The position numbers were made by a program, and so were the translations under genes. From NCBI GenBank assembly GCA_002084135.1, contig MUIB01000089.1, forward strand, positions 1 to 38,087: DNA of 38,087 nucleotides. The letters are read 5' to 3'. The notes below the pieces were generated by a model, which searched no databases, was not told the DNA's origin, and was given only the letters and a program-made list of their open reading frames with translations. This document shows positions 18,228 to 27,652 of this stretch, in pieces. Each line of letters starts with the position of its first letter. The first letter of the stretch is position 1. This DNA is from Spirochaeta sp. LUC14_002_19_P3 (GTDB lineage: Bacteria; Spirochaetota; Spirochaetia; DSM-2461).

Positions 18228-21200
18228 ATGGATAAGTCTCTGGGAATTTGTATCGGTGCTTCAATGATTAAGGTGGCTGTTATAGATGAGAATCGGCGCG
18301 TTATTGATACGCGCATTGTAAGCCACGACTGCCATCCACAGCAGGCGCTTATGAGTATCTTTGAGGATGTGAATCTCAAGGAGTATCGATATGCGGCAGT
18401 TACCGGGCGGAGGTTCAAGGAGCTTTTGAATCTTACCGCTATTACCGAGCCCGTGGCGGCTGAATATGCGCTCCGCTATATGCCGCACAGGAACTGCCGG
18501 GCGCTTATAAGCCTCGGGGCGGAAAATTTCATTCTCTATGCGCTCAATGATCAGGGTAGCATTATCAATGTACAGACTGGCAACAAGTGCGCTTCGGGTA
18601 CAGGAGAGTTCTTTTTGCAGCAAATCCGCCGCATGGATATTTCTCCCGAAGAGGCCATTGCGCTTGCCAAGGATTCCGAACCCTACACGGTGTCCGGGCG
18701 TTGCAGTGTGTTCTGTAAAAGCGACTGCACCCATGCTTTGAACAAGGGCATTCCCAAAGGCCGGGTAAGTGCCGGCCTAGGCAATATGATTGCCGATAAG
18801 GCCATTGAGCTACTCAAGTCCATCGAAAAGAACAACATTATGATCGTAGGCGGGGTTACCAAAAACGATTATGTCGTTGGTGCCTTAAGAAAACACATTG
18901 ACAATTTGGTTATACCGGAACATGCCGCGGTATTCGAGGCATTAGGTGCCGCAGTTTATGCGCTGGAGCAGCAGATACCGGCGGGCGAAGAGTTAATTTT
19001 CGCTACCGATCACTGTTCGTTCAGCAGCCTGCCGCCCTTGCACAGTGCCGAGCATCTGGTTAATTTCAGGGATTCCATCCGTGAACAGCCCACTGTGGGA
19101 GATGAATACATACTGGGACTCGATGTGGGGTCAACAACAACAAAAGCTGTATTGATTCGACTGCGCGATGAGACAATCGCCGCTTCTGTTTATTTGAGAA
19201 CCAACGGGAACCCCATAGCGGCATCCCGAAACTGCTACCGGGACATACTGGCCCAGCTTCCGGTGGAGGAGGGCGCGGATGTTGCGGAGAGCTATAAAAT
19301 TGTTGGCCTGGGGGTAACCGGCTCCGGGAGGCAGATTGCCGGGCTGCATGCCGCCACGGACGGTATCGTGAACGAGATTATCGCTCATGCGGCAGGTGCG
19401 GCCCATTTCGACCCTGAAGTGGACACCATTTTCGAAATCGGCGGGCAGGATGCCAAGTACACCTTCCTTATAAACGGGGTGCCCTGCGATTATGCCATGA
19501 ACGAAGCCTGCTCCGCCGGAACCGGCTCCTTCCTTGAGGAGTCGGCCAAGGAATCCCTGAATATTAATTATTTGGATATCCAGGATATAGCCATAAAGGC
19601 GCAGAGTCCGCCGAATTTTAACGATCAGTGCGCGGCCTTTATCAGCTCGGACATTAAAAACGCTTCCCATGAAAACATTTCCCGCGAGGACATTGTCGCC
19701 GGGCTGGTTTATTCCATCTGCATGAACTACACCAACCGGGTTAAGGGCAGCCGCAAGGTTGGGAACAAGGTTTTTATGCAGGGGGGCGTGTGCTACAACC
19801 GGGCGGTGCCTCTGGCTATGGCGCAGCTCATAAAAAAAGAGATAATTGTGCCGCCCGATCCGGGTTTGGTGGGGGCTTTCGGGGTTGCCCTGGAAATTAA
19901 AAACCGCCTTGAAAGCGGCATGATGAAGAAAGGCCAGTTCGACTTGAGCGAGCTCAGCGAAAAGGAGGTGGAGTACGGCAAGAGCTTTATCTGTGCCGGA
20001 ACCTCAGAGAACTGCGATAGAGGCTGTTCGATTAACATTATAAAAATAAGCGGAAAAAAATATCCCTTTGGGGGGGTCTGCAATAAATACTACAACCAGC
20101 TTCATCATCTGAACATCGATCCCCTGCCGTTGGACTACATTGCCCGGCGTCAGAAGCTGCTGTTTGAACGGCACAGCCGCTGCGACTCCGGTAAAACCAT
20201 CGGGCTGCCCAAAACCCTCTACACGCACGTACTCTTTCCGCTCTACTATCATTTTTTCACAGGTTTGGGCTATGAAGTTATGCTCTCTGATACGGTAGAC
20301 CCAGAAGGCATTAAAAAGACCTCCTCCTCATTCTGCTTTCCGGTGGAGATAGCGCACGGGATGTTTGAGAACCTTGTAAAGAAAAATCCTGACTTCATAT
20401 TCCTGCCCCATGTTACCCGGCTGTACAGGCCGAACACGGGTTCCATCCGCGAAGGCAATAACTGCACCTGCGTTTTGGCTCAGAGCGAGCCGTATTACAT
20501 AAAAAGCGCTTTCCATAAATCCATTCCGAAAATTATCAGCCCTGTTCTCGATTTTTACCACGGATGGGAATCCATGAAAGAGGAATTCATAAAAATAGCC
20601 CAGCAGCTCGGCTGTGATAAACAAACGGCAGAAACAGCCTACGCGGATGGTGTTCAAAAACAGTACGATTTTTACACCGCCAAAAAGCAGCTTGGCAAGG
20701 AAATTCTCGAAAAGCTCCAAATGGAACCCAACAGCATTGCCGTAGTTGTTTTTGGGCGACCCTACAATGCTTTTTCCGGGGAAGGGTGCATGGGCATACC
20801 CCGCAAATTTGCCTCTCGCGGCGTTTATGTTATTCCCTTTGACTGCCTGCCCTATGCCGATGAGCCTACCATGGAAAACATGAACTGGGCCCTCGGCCAC
20901 GAAATTATCCAGGCCTCCCGCTACGTAAAAAGGCATTCCCAGCTCTACGGAGCATTCATTACCAACTTCAGCTGCGGCCCCGATTCCTTCATACTCGGGT
21001 ACTTCCGCGACATTATGAAAACCAAGCCCTCCCTAACCCTGGAATTAGATTCCCACAGTGCCGATGCCGGTATAAACACCCGCATAGAAGCCTTTCTGGA
21101 CATCGTAAACCGCAGCATTCGTCTCAAACTCCAGGACAGCCCCGAGGGTGAGTTCAGCCCGGCCCGCATTGTCCGAAACAAAGGAAAACACTACTACCTT

Positions 21201-22487
21201 ACGAGCGAAGGCAGGCAAGTTCCCCTTAAAAGCCGCCGCGTAAAACTGCTCATCCCCTCCATGGGGCGTCCCATCAGCGAATTCACCGCCGCCGCGTTCC
21301 GGGGCATAGGCTTCAACGCCGCCGCCGTGGAACGCCCTACCTTTGAAACCCTTATGACAGGCCGCGCCCATTCCTCCTGCAAGGAATGTATGCCCCTTAT
21401 TATGACAACAGCCTCCCTCGTGAACCATGTTAAGCAAAGGGCCGACGATGAGCTCTCCCTCTACTTCATGCCCTCCACCGGCGGCAACTGCCGCTTCGCC
21501 CAGTACCATGTCTACATTAAGGGGCTTATTAAAAAACTCAAACTGAAAAACACCGCCCTGCTCACCCTAAGTGCCGAACAGAACTACGCCGGACTCGGCG
21601 GATTCGATCAGATTCATATTCTGCGCTCTATTATCCTTGCTGACATTATGGACGACATTGGGAACGCCCTTCTGGTGCTGCCCAAAGATAAACACAAGGC
21701 CCAGCAGATTTTTAAGGCCCAGTGGGAAAAAATAATCGCTTCCCTGGAACGCGGCACCGATGATATTTACCACGTTCTGGAAGAGGTGGCTGCGAAGCTC
21801 GCCGAAATTGAACTTACCCACACCCTCGCCGAAGCGAAAAAAGTGCTCCTGTCCGGGGAAATTTACGTGCGTAAGGACGAATTCGCCTCCGGGGAAGTTA
21901 TAAAACGGCTCGCCGCCAAAGGATTCATTGTAAAACGTGCCCCCGTGCTCGAATGGACATACTACATTGATTACATTTCCAAAAACATTTTGCACACCCA
22001 TTTTACCCTGCGGGAACGGCTTGAAACCTTCATAAAAAACACCGTGGAACACCACATCGAAAAAAGAATAAAAAGCACCCTCGCTAAATCCGGTCTCTAC
22101 GAATTTGAAAAAATCGACATTCAGCAAGTTTTTGAAGCCGGAAAGGAATTCATAGACCCCCGCATGACAGGTGAAGAAATCCTTGTAATCGGCTCCTTCT
22201 TCCGCGAAGTTGCCCGGCACGTTCACGGCGTTATTTCCATTGGCCCCTTCGCCTGCCTCCCTACGCGGGTATGCGAAGCCATACTCAACGTAGAATCCAG
22301 GGTGCAAGACAACTTCCGTATCGCCCACCTCGACAACGCCGATCAGCTTAAGGCCTATCACACACTTCCCTTCCTTAGCATCGAAGCCGACGGCAACCCT
22401 TTTCCCCAGGTTATCGAAGCCAGGATAGAAGCCTTCTCCCTCCAGGCTAACCGCCTCTATCAGCAAATGCCCAAAAAAGCGGGGTAG
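18228..22487 (+). CDS. Large 2-hydroxyacyl-CoA dehydratase activase fusion (two BadF/BcrA ATPase-like modules plus DUF2229-like region)
   Basis: Repeated activase motifs (KCASGTGEFF; GLDVGSTTTKAVLI...FEIGGQDAK...NEACSAGTGSFLEE), long C-terminal region. Confidence 0.9.
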   Translation: MDKSLGICIGASMIKVAVIDENRRVIDTRIVSHDCHPQQALMSIFEDVNLKEYRYAAVTGRRFKELLNLTAITEPVAAEYALRYMPHRNCRALISLGAENFILYALNDQGSIINVQTGNKCASGTGEFFLQQIRRMDISPEEAIALAKDSEPYTVSGRCSVFCKSDCTHALNKGIPKGRVSAGLGNMIADKAIELLKSIEKNNIMIVGGVTKNDYVVGALRKHIDNLVIPEHAAVFEALGAAVYALEQQIPAGEELIFATDHCSFSSLPPLHSAEHLVNFRDSIREQPTVGDEYILGLDVGSTTTKAVLIRLRDETIAASVYLRTNGNPIAASRNCYRDILAQLPVEEGADVAESYKIVGLGVTGSGRQIAGLHAATDGIVNEIIAHAAGAAHFDPEVDTIFEIGGQDAKYTFLINGVPCDYAMNEACSAGTGSFLEESAKESLNINYLDIQDIAIKAQSPPNFNDQCAAFISSDIKNASHENISREDIVAGLVYSICMNYTNRVKGSRKVGNKVFMQGGVCYNRAVPLAMAQLIKKEIIVPPDPGLVGAFGVALEIKNRLESGMMKKGQFDLSELSEKEVEYGKSFICAGTSENCDRGCSINIIKISGKKYPFGGVCNKYYNQLHHLNIDPLPLDYIARRQKLLFERHSRCDSGKTIGLPKTLYTHVLFPLYYHFFTGLGYEVMLSDTVDPEGIKKTSSSFCFPVEIAHGMFENLVKKNPDFIFLPHVTRLYRPNTGSIREGNNCTCVLAQSEPYYIKSAFHKSIPKIISPVLDFYHGWESMKEEFIKIAQQLGCDKQTAETAYADGVQKQYDFYTAKKQLGKEILEKLQMEPNSIAVVVFGRPYNAFSGEGCMGIPRKFASRGVYVIPFDCLPYADEPTMENMNWALGHEIIQASRYVKRHSQLYGAFITNFSCGPDSFILGYFRDIMKTKPSLTLELDSHSADAGINTRIEAFLDIVNRSIRLKLQDSPEGEFSPARIVRNKGKHYYLTSEGRQVPLKSRRVKLLIPSMGRPISEFTAAAFRGIGFNAAAVERPTFETLMTGRAHSSCKECMPLIMTTASLVNHVKQRADDELSLYFMPSTGGNCRFAQYHVYIKGLIKKLKLKNTALLTLSAEQNYAGLGGFDQIHILRSIILADIMDDIGNALLVLPKDKHKAQQIFKAQWEKIIASLERGTDDIYHVLEEVAAKLAEIELTHTLAEAKKVLLSGEIYVRKDEFASGEVIKRLAAKGFIVKRAPVLEWTYYIDYISKNILHTHFTLRERLETFIKNTVEHHIEKRIKSTLAKSGLYEFEKIDIQQVFEAGKEFIDPRMTGEEILVIGSFFREVARHVHGVISIGPFACLPTRVCEAILNVESRVQDNFRIAHLDNADQLKAYHTLPFLSIEADGNPFPQVIEARIEAFSLQANRLYQQMPKKAG

Positions 22488-22488
22488 G

Positions 22489-22509
22489 GGAGTCGGCTTT
22501 GCCGACTCC
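22489..22509 (+). terminator. Perfect 9-bp stem-loop GGAGTCGGC-TTT-GCCGACTCC immediately after the stop
   Basis: Perfect inverted repeat, no T-tract. Confidence 0.6.
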
Positions 22510-22631
22510 AGCTATGCTTTGGGGCTCTTTGCGCCTTTCCATGGGCATTTTCCCCATCGCCGATAATTTCCCCGATACCCTTTTTTACTTCCCCTTTTTA
22601 GGTTACAATAGCACTATTGCAGGAGATATCT

Positions 22632-25283
22632 ATGAACACAAACAGCATGCCAACAGCTTACAATCCCAAAGAATTCGAAGATCGGATTTATAAAGAATGG
22701 AAGGAGGGGGGCTGTTTCGCGCCCAGGAAAGAGGGGAAAAATCCCTTTGTTATTGTTATACCGCCGCCCAATGTAACCGGAATTCTGCACATGGGGCATG
22801 GCTTGAACAACACCCTGCAAGATTTTCTTATTCGTTACTGGCGCATGAAAGGGCGCCCCGCTCTGTGGATACCGGGCACCGATCATGCGGGAATTGCTAC
22901 CCAGAATGTTGTAGAGCGGCGCTTGAAGGAACGGGGGCAGAACAGGCACAGTTTGGGGCGGGAGAAATTTTTGGAGGAAACATGGAAGGTAAAAGAGGAG
23001 CATCACGGCATTATTTCCCGGCAGCTTGAAACCATTGGAGCCTCCTGCGACTGGAGCCGCGAACGCTTCACCATGGACGAAGGCTGTTCCCGGGCGGTGC
23101 GCGAAGTGTTTGTGTCGCTCCATGAGCGGGGACTGCTGTACCGGGGCGAGTATCTGGTAAACTGGTGCCCCTCCTGCGGCACGGCCCTGGCCGATGATGA
23201 AGTGGATCATGGAGAGAAAAAGGGCGGGCTTTGGGAAATCGACTATCCCCTTGCAGACGGCAGCGGGGTGCTTACCGTGGCCACCACCCGGCCTGAAACC
23301 ATGTTTGGCGACACCGCCGTGGCCGTTCACCCCAGCGATGCGCGTTATAAGCACCTCATCGGGAAAATGCTTACCCTGCCCATCGCCGAACGGACCATCC
23401 CGGTTATAGCCGATGCCTATGTCGACCGCGAATTCGGCACTGGCTGCCTAAAGGTAACCCCCGCCCACGACACCAACGACTACGAAATAGGCCGACGGCA
23501 TGAACTGGAAATGATCAATGTGCTCAACAGCGATGGAACCATGAACAGCACCGCACCAGAATTTATTCAGGGAATGCCGGCAAAACAGGCCCGCAAAGCG
23601 GTTGTGGAGAAACTGGAAAGTCTTGGTGCCTTAAAAAGTTACAAGGAACATATCCATCAGGTAGGACACTGCTACCGCTGTTCCGCCGTCGTGGAGCCCT
23701 TTCTCTCTGAGCAGTGGTTTGTACGCATGAAGCCGCTGGCCGAAAAAGCCCTGGAGGCCTGGCGGGAGGGCAAGGTGGTATTCTATCCCCGCAAGTGGGA
23801 AAACACCTACAGTCACTGGCTGGAAAACCTCCGCGATTGGTGCATAAGCCGCCAAATCTGGTGGGGACATCAGATACCCGCCTGGACATGCGCCGCCTGC
23901 GGCAAGCTCCATGTTCTGCGCGAAAACCCGGAATGCTGCCCGGACTGCGGCGGGGAATTAACGCGAGACCCGGACGTGCTCGATACCTGGTTTTCCTCCT
24001 GGCTCTGGCCCTTCAGCACCTTGGGCTGGCCTAACACAACACCCGATCTCACCCGCTTCTACCCCACCACCACCCTGGTAACCGGCTACGACATCATCTT
24101 CTTCTGGGTGGCCAGAATGATAATGGCCGGACTGGAATTCCTCGGTCAGGTTCCCTTCCGCGACATCTACATTACCGGCCTTATTCGCGACAAGCTGGGG
24201 CGCAAAATGTCCAAAAGCCTCAACAACGGCATAGACCCCATCGAAGTAGTGAACACCTACGGTGCCGATGCCCTCAAATTCACCCTCGTGTACCTCTCGG
24301 CCCAGGGCGAGGACATTCCCCTCGACATGGAAACCTGCAAGTTAGGTTCAAAATTTGCCAACAAAATATGGAATGCCGCCCGCTTTGTGCTTATGAATTG
24401 TGAAGATATGGACAATCTCCTCCCGGAAGCGAACATGGCGAATTCCGGCCTCAGCCTGGCGGACAGGTGGATCCGCAGCCGATTCAATACCGCAGTGAAA
24501 AAAGTGGAAACCGCCATGAATTCGTACCGTTTCGATGACATGGCTCATGCAGTGTATGAATACTTCTGGAACGACTACTGCGATTGGTATCTCGAAGCCG
24601 CCAAGCTGGGGCTGTACGGCAAGGATGAAGCCGAAAAGCGCCGCAGCATCGCCATGCAGCTTTGCATGCTCGAAGAGTCATTGAAACTGGTACACCCCTT
24701 TTTGCCCTTTGTAACCGAAGAAATATGGAGCCGCCTGCCTGCCCGCTCGCAGCAGCTCATAAGCACCTCCTACCCCGAAGCGAACCCGCTTTGGGACGAT
24801 GCCGCCGCCGAAACCGCCTTCAGCGGCTTACAGGCACTGGTAAGCGCCATTCGCACCTTACGGAGCGAATTCACCATCCCCCCCGCCCAGCAGATAAAAG
24901 TTCGCGTAGAAATTACCGATGAAAGCGCTAAATCCCTGGAAGACTCCGTAGAACTCACGGCCATGCTTGTGCGCTCAAACGATTTGGGCATCGCCGCCCA
25001 TGGCGAAAGCCATGAAGGTGCCATAGCCGCCGTTGGCAGAGGCTTCACCGCCCATATTTACATAAAGGACGCCATCGACATCGATGCTGCCATTGCCAGG
25101 TTCCGCAAGTCAGTGGAAAAAACAAAAAAAACCATTGAGGCCAAACAGAAAAAACTCGCCAACCAGAACTTTACCTCCCGTGCCCCAAAAGACGTTATAG
25201 ACAGGGAGAAAGCCCAATTAGCAGAACTGGAAGACAGCGCGAAGCGCAGTATGGATTATCTATCCGCTTTGGAACGCCGATAA
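22632..25283 (+). CDS. valS: Valyl-tRNA synthetase
   Basis: PPPNVTGILHMGHG (HIGH), GRKMSKSLNNGIDP (KMSKS), C-terminal coiled coil; SD gcaggag. Confidence 0.98.
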   Translation: MNTNSMPTAYNPKEFEDRIYKEWKEGGCFAPRKEGKNPFVIVIPPPNVTGILHMGHGLNNTLQDFLIRYWRMKGRPALWIPGTDHAGIATQNVVERRLKERGQNRHSLGREKFLEETWKVKEEHHGIISRQLETIGASCDWSRERFTMDEGCSRAVREVFVSLHERGLLYRGEYLVNWCPSCGTALADDEVDHGEKKGGLWEIDYPLADGSGVLTVATTRPETMFGDTAVAVHPSDARYKHLIGKMLTLPIAERTIPVIADAYVDREFGTGCLKVTPAHDTNDYEIGRRHELEMINVLNSDGTMNSTAPEFIQGMPAKQARKAVVEKLESLGALKSYKEHIHQVGHCYRCSAVVEPFLSEQWFVRMKPLAEKALEAWREGKVVFYPRKWENTYSHWLENLRDWCISRQIWWGHQIPAWTCAACGKLHVLRENPECCPDCGGELTRDPDVLDTWFSSWLWPFSTLGWPNTTPDLTRFYPTTTLVTGYDIIFFWVARMIMAGLEFLGQVPFRDIYITGLIRDKLGRKMSKSLNNGIDPIEVVNTYGADALKFTLVYLSAQGEDIPLDMETCKLGSKFANKIWNAARFVLMNCEDMDNLLPEANMANSGLSLADRWIRSRFNTAVKKVETAMNSYRFDDMAHAVYEYFWNDYCDWYLEAAKLGLYGKDEAEKRRSIAMQLCMLEESLKLVHPFLPFVTEEIWSRLPARSQQLISTSYPEANPLWDDAAAETAFSGLQALVSAIRTLRSEFTIPPAQQIKVRVEITDESAKSLEDSVELTAMLVRSNDLGIAAHGESHEGAIAAVGRGFTAHIYIKDAIDIDAAIARFRKSVEKTKKTIEAKQKKLANQNFTSRAPKDVIDREKAQLAELEDSAKRSMDYLSALERR

Positions 25284-25290
25284 TAAGAAT

Positions 25291-25327
25291 GGGTACCTCT
25301 AAAAACAGCTTTAGAGGTGCCCTTTAG
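25291..25327 (+). repeat. MITE-derived hairpin GGGTACCTCTAAA-aacagc-TTTAGAGGTGCCC
   Basis: 13-bp stem with one mismatch; 37-bp match to the start of the copy at 25776. Confidence 0.8.
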
Positions 25328-25383
25328 AGACACCCAGAATATCAGCGGAGATACGGCTCCGTCCTGAAGCAGGAGGCTATACC

Positions 25384-25761
25384 ATGAGTAAATTCAAATT
25401 ACTGCTGATTGTTCTCGTCGCAGGATTTATCGCCTACACCATTTTTTCCGATCCCAACAAGCGGGATAAGTTCTTTGATGTTGTTGAAAACTCCACTGGC
25501 ATAAAGGTGGATAAAAGCACGAAAAAAGCATTAACCAAAACCGCAGATAAATTAGGCGACAGCACGGAACAGCTTTGGACACGGCTCTCCGACTCAATTC
25601 AGGACAAGAAATTTCAGCAGGCCATGGAAAAATGGGGAGCCGCCGCAATGGAAAAGCTCGACAGCAAAAAACTGTCCCGCTTAATGAAAGACCTCAAAAA
25701 AGAAGCGGCGCGGGGTACGGGCAACTATGATAGAATCTTCAAAAAATATCTCGATGCGTAG
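25384..25761 (+). CDS. Small protein with N-terminal TM/signal segment and helical charged domain (unknown)
   Basis: SD caggagg; KLLLIVLVAGFIAYTIF hydrophobic N-terminus. Confidence 0.7.
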   Translation: MSKFKLLLIVLVAGFIAYTIFSDPNKRDKFFDVVENSTGIKVDKSTKKALTKTADKLGDSTEQLWTRLSDSIQDKKFQQAMEKWGAAAMEKLDSKKLSRLMKDLKKEAARGTGNYDRIFKKYLDA

Positions 25762-25775
25762 GAACCCATACTTCA

Positions 25776-25943
25776 GGGTACCTCTAAAAAACAGCTTTAG
25801 AGGTGCCCTTTAGGAAATTGACGAAGAAATTTTTTGTTGGGCGGCAAAAGCTTAAGCCAGCCTAAGCTACGTGAGCATTTTGACAACGTAGTAGCGGCGG
25901 AAAAGTTCGAGTCAAGAACTAAATGGGTTATTTAGAGGTGCCC
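25776..25943 (-). mobile_element. MITE-like element, copy 4, inverted relative to copies 1 and 2, with duplicated terminus
   Basis: GGGTACCTCTAAAAAACAGCTTTAG[AGGTGCCCTTTAG]GAAATTGACG...TTTAGAGGTGCCC. Confidence 0.85.
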
Positions 25944-26738
25944 TTAAGGTTTAAGTCGTTTAAGATGCTTTAGCCTAAAGTCTTCAATGATAGTCTTTAT
26001 ATACTGAACGGCCTCTTCCACCCGTGCATCAGATCCATACAGTTGGGCGGCTTTTTCGCAAACTTCCAGCAATTCATGCAGAAAAAATGCCAACACTTTA
26101 ACAGCTTCCCTTACTTCCTGAGCCTTCTCTCCATTCAAAGTACCCGGCGTTTCAAGAATGCGCTTATACTGTTCAAGAGCATTGGGAGGCCTGTCATCCC
26201 TGGAAGATACGAAGCGCCAGAACCGCTGTTCAATGCTCATGCGGTCTAACTGACCCGGCTGAGGAAAGGCGCGTCTTAAATAGGTTTCAACCACATCCCA
26301 ATAATGCGTATCGAAATAGGCCATAGCTCCGTAGAGTTTGACAACTTCCCTGTCAGCCTCTGGATGCAGATTTATTGCCTTGTAATTCTCAATACGGCTT
26401 TGAATATCATTGATAATCTTGTCCGCAAAGGTATCCCTATCGCGATACCGCTGAAGAGCATCTTCCTTCATCTGGTTATCCCGATGTTTCTGATGAATCA
26501 TTTTTTCAAGATTGTGGCATTCCTTTAATTCTTCTTCAAAAAACTCTTCCGGGTTGCGGCCTCCGTATTTCGCTGAAACAAGCCGCTTGTTAAAAGATTC
26601 AATAAATTTTGCGTCCAGCTCATAGTCGGCTGTTAACACTTGATAGCGTTTGGTAAGCTCCTCCGCTAATCTTTTGTACTCAGGCCATTCGAAGTTCTGT
26701 TTCCCTTTCCCCCTATCTTTTCCAAACATACCAACCAT
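25944..26738 (-). CDS. Hypothetical protein, charged/coiled-coil
   Basis: Long ORF; likely ATG start near 26738 (MVGMFGKDRGKGKQ) rather than TTG 26765; no family recognised. Confidence 0.65.
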   Translation of the reverse strand: MVGMFGKDRGKGKQNFEWPEYKRLAEELTKRYQVLTADYELDAKFIESFNKRLVSAKYGGRNPEEFFEEELKECHNLEKMIHQKHRDNQMKEDALQRYRDRDTFADKIINDIQSRIENYKAINLHPEADREVVKLYGAMAYFDTHYWDVVETYLRRAFPQPGQLDRMSIEQRFWRFVSSRDDRPPNALEQYKRILETPGTLNGEKAQEVREAVKVLAFFLHELLEVCEKAAQLYGSDARVEEAVQYIKTIIEDFRLKHLKRLKP

Positions 26739-26763
26739 TATAATCGCTTTTCCAAACAATGAC

Positions 26764-26813
26764 AAGCAGGAAGCCGGATAATTTGTATATTATCCGGCTT
26801 CCTGCTTTTTTAG
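26764..26813 (+). terminator. 19-bp perfect stem-loop followed by T6 (on + strand)
   Basis: AAGCAGGAAGCCGGATAAT-ttgtat-ATTATCCGGCTTCCTGCTT then TTTT. Confidence 0.85.
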
Positions 26814-26815
26814 CA

Positions 26816-27220
26816 CTAATATGCGGGTACAGCCTCCTTTCTCACAGTTCTTTCATTTCTACTGGATTCAGAAGCGGATGTGTCTTCAGCCCGCGGCCGG
26901 GTTTGAAATTCGACATGCTCGCCGACAATATGAACCCGCGAACGCGGTGAGCCGTCCGTGTTTGTCCAGCGATCCTGCTTGAGCCTGCCTACTACGCGCA
27001 CTCCGCGGCCTTTGGCGAGATACTCCTGACAGGTTTCCGCCAACCGTGCCCACACCTCGACATCGAAAAAGCCCACTTCTTCCTGCCGTCCGTCATCAGA
27101 CTTGTAGTACCGGTTTGAAGCCACGGTGAAATGGCATACCGCCGTTCCTTTGGGAGTCTTTTTGAACTCCGGGTCCTTGGTGAGATTCCCCTCAAGAATG
27201 ATGGAATTAAGATTGTTCAT
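26816..27220 (-). CDS. ssb: Single-stranded DNA-binding protein
   Basis: MNNLNSIILEGNLTKDPEFKKTPKGTAVCHFTVASNR OB-fold signature; SD AGGAGG. Confidence 0.95.
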   Translation of the reverse strand: MNNLNSIILEGNLTKDPEFKKTPKGTAVCHFTVASNRYYKSDDGRQEEVGFFDVEVWARLAETCQEYLAKGRGVRVVGRLKQDRWTNTDGSPRSRVHIVGEHVEFQTRPRAEDTSASESSRNERTVRKEAVPAY

Positions 27221-27255
27221 CGCTTACCTCCTATTGTTAAGCGTTTACATGATAT

Positions 27256-27346
27256 TTCAGGGCTTATTACCCTGAATATGCGGGCATATCCATGCACCCG
27301 CGAACACCTCCAAAAAAAATTTTTGGAAGCGTCTATATATATAGAC
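27256..27346 (-). promoter_or_regulatory. Structured ssb leader with four consecutive inverted repeats
   Basis: TTCAGGG/CCCTGAA; GCGGG/CCCGC; TCCAAAAA/TTTTTGGA; GTCTATATATATAGAC. Confidence 0.5.
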
Positions 27347-27507
27347 TGCGAGTAAGGGCTTCAAAATTCAAAAATTATAAAAAAAAATGAAAAATTTTCA
27401 AATAAATGAGAATTCAGGGAGAATTTTGCGGCAGAACCATCAGAATGCTTACTGTAATTGACATGTACAGCCGGGAAAGTCTGGCCGTTGGGGAGGGGGG
27501 AGATTTG

Positions 27508-27541
27508 AGAATTGAGAATTGAGAATTGAGAATTGAGAATT
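27508..27541. repeat. Tandem repeat of the 9-mer GAGAATTGA (about 4 copies)
   Basis: gagaattgagaattgagaattgagaattg... Confidence 0.9.
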
Positions 27542-27557
27542 GGGGACGGGGGATTGG

Positions 27558-27638
27558 ATGTGGTCTTCTTAAAAAAGATTGTCTCTTGAAGCTTTTCGCC
27601 TGCCTGCCGAAGCCTCGGCACAGGCAGGTGGTTCCAAA
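27558..27638 (-). repeat. 81-bp dispersed repeat B, inverted copy of 134-214
   Basis: Near-identical over 81 bp. Confidence 0.85.
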
Positions 27639-27652
27639 CATCCCCATCCGTG

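Noticed and set aside
21567-22466. 299-aa antisense ORF
   Set aside because: Antisense shadow of the activase gene in a GC-biased frame; no independent evidence.
22488-22631. T-box leader for valS
   Set aside because: No T-box sequence (AGGGTGGNACCGCG) or long structured leader; the hairpin is best read as the end of the upstream gene.
27508-27541. CRISPR-like array
   Set aside because: Uninterrupted 9-bp tandem repeat without spacers; no cas genes.
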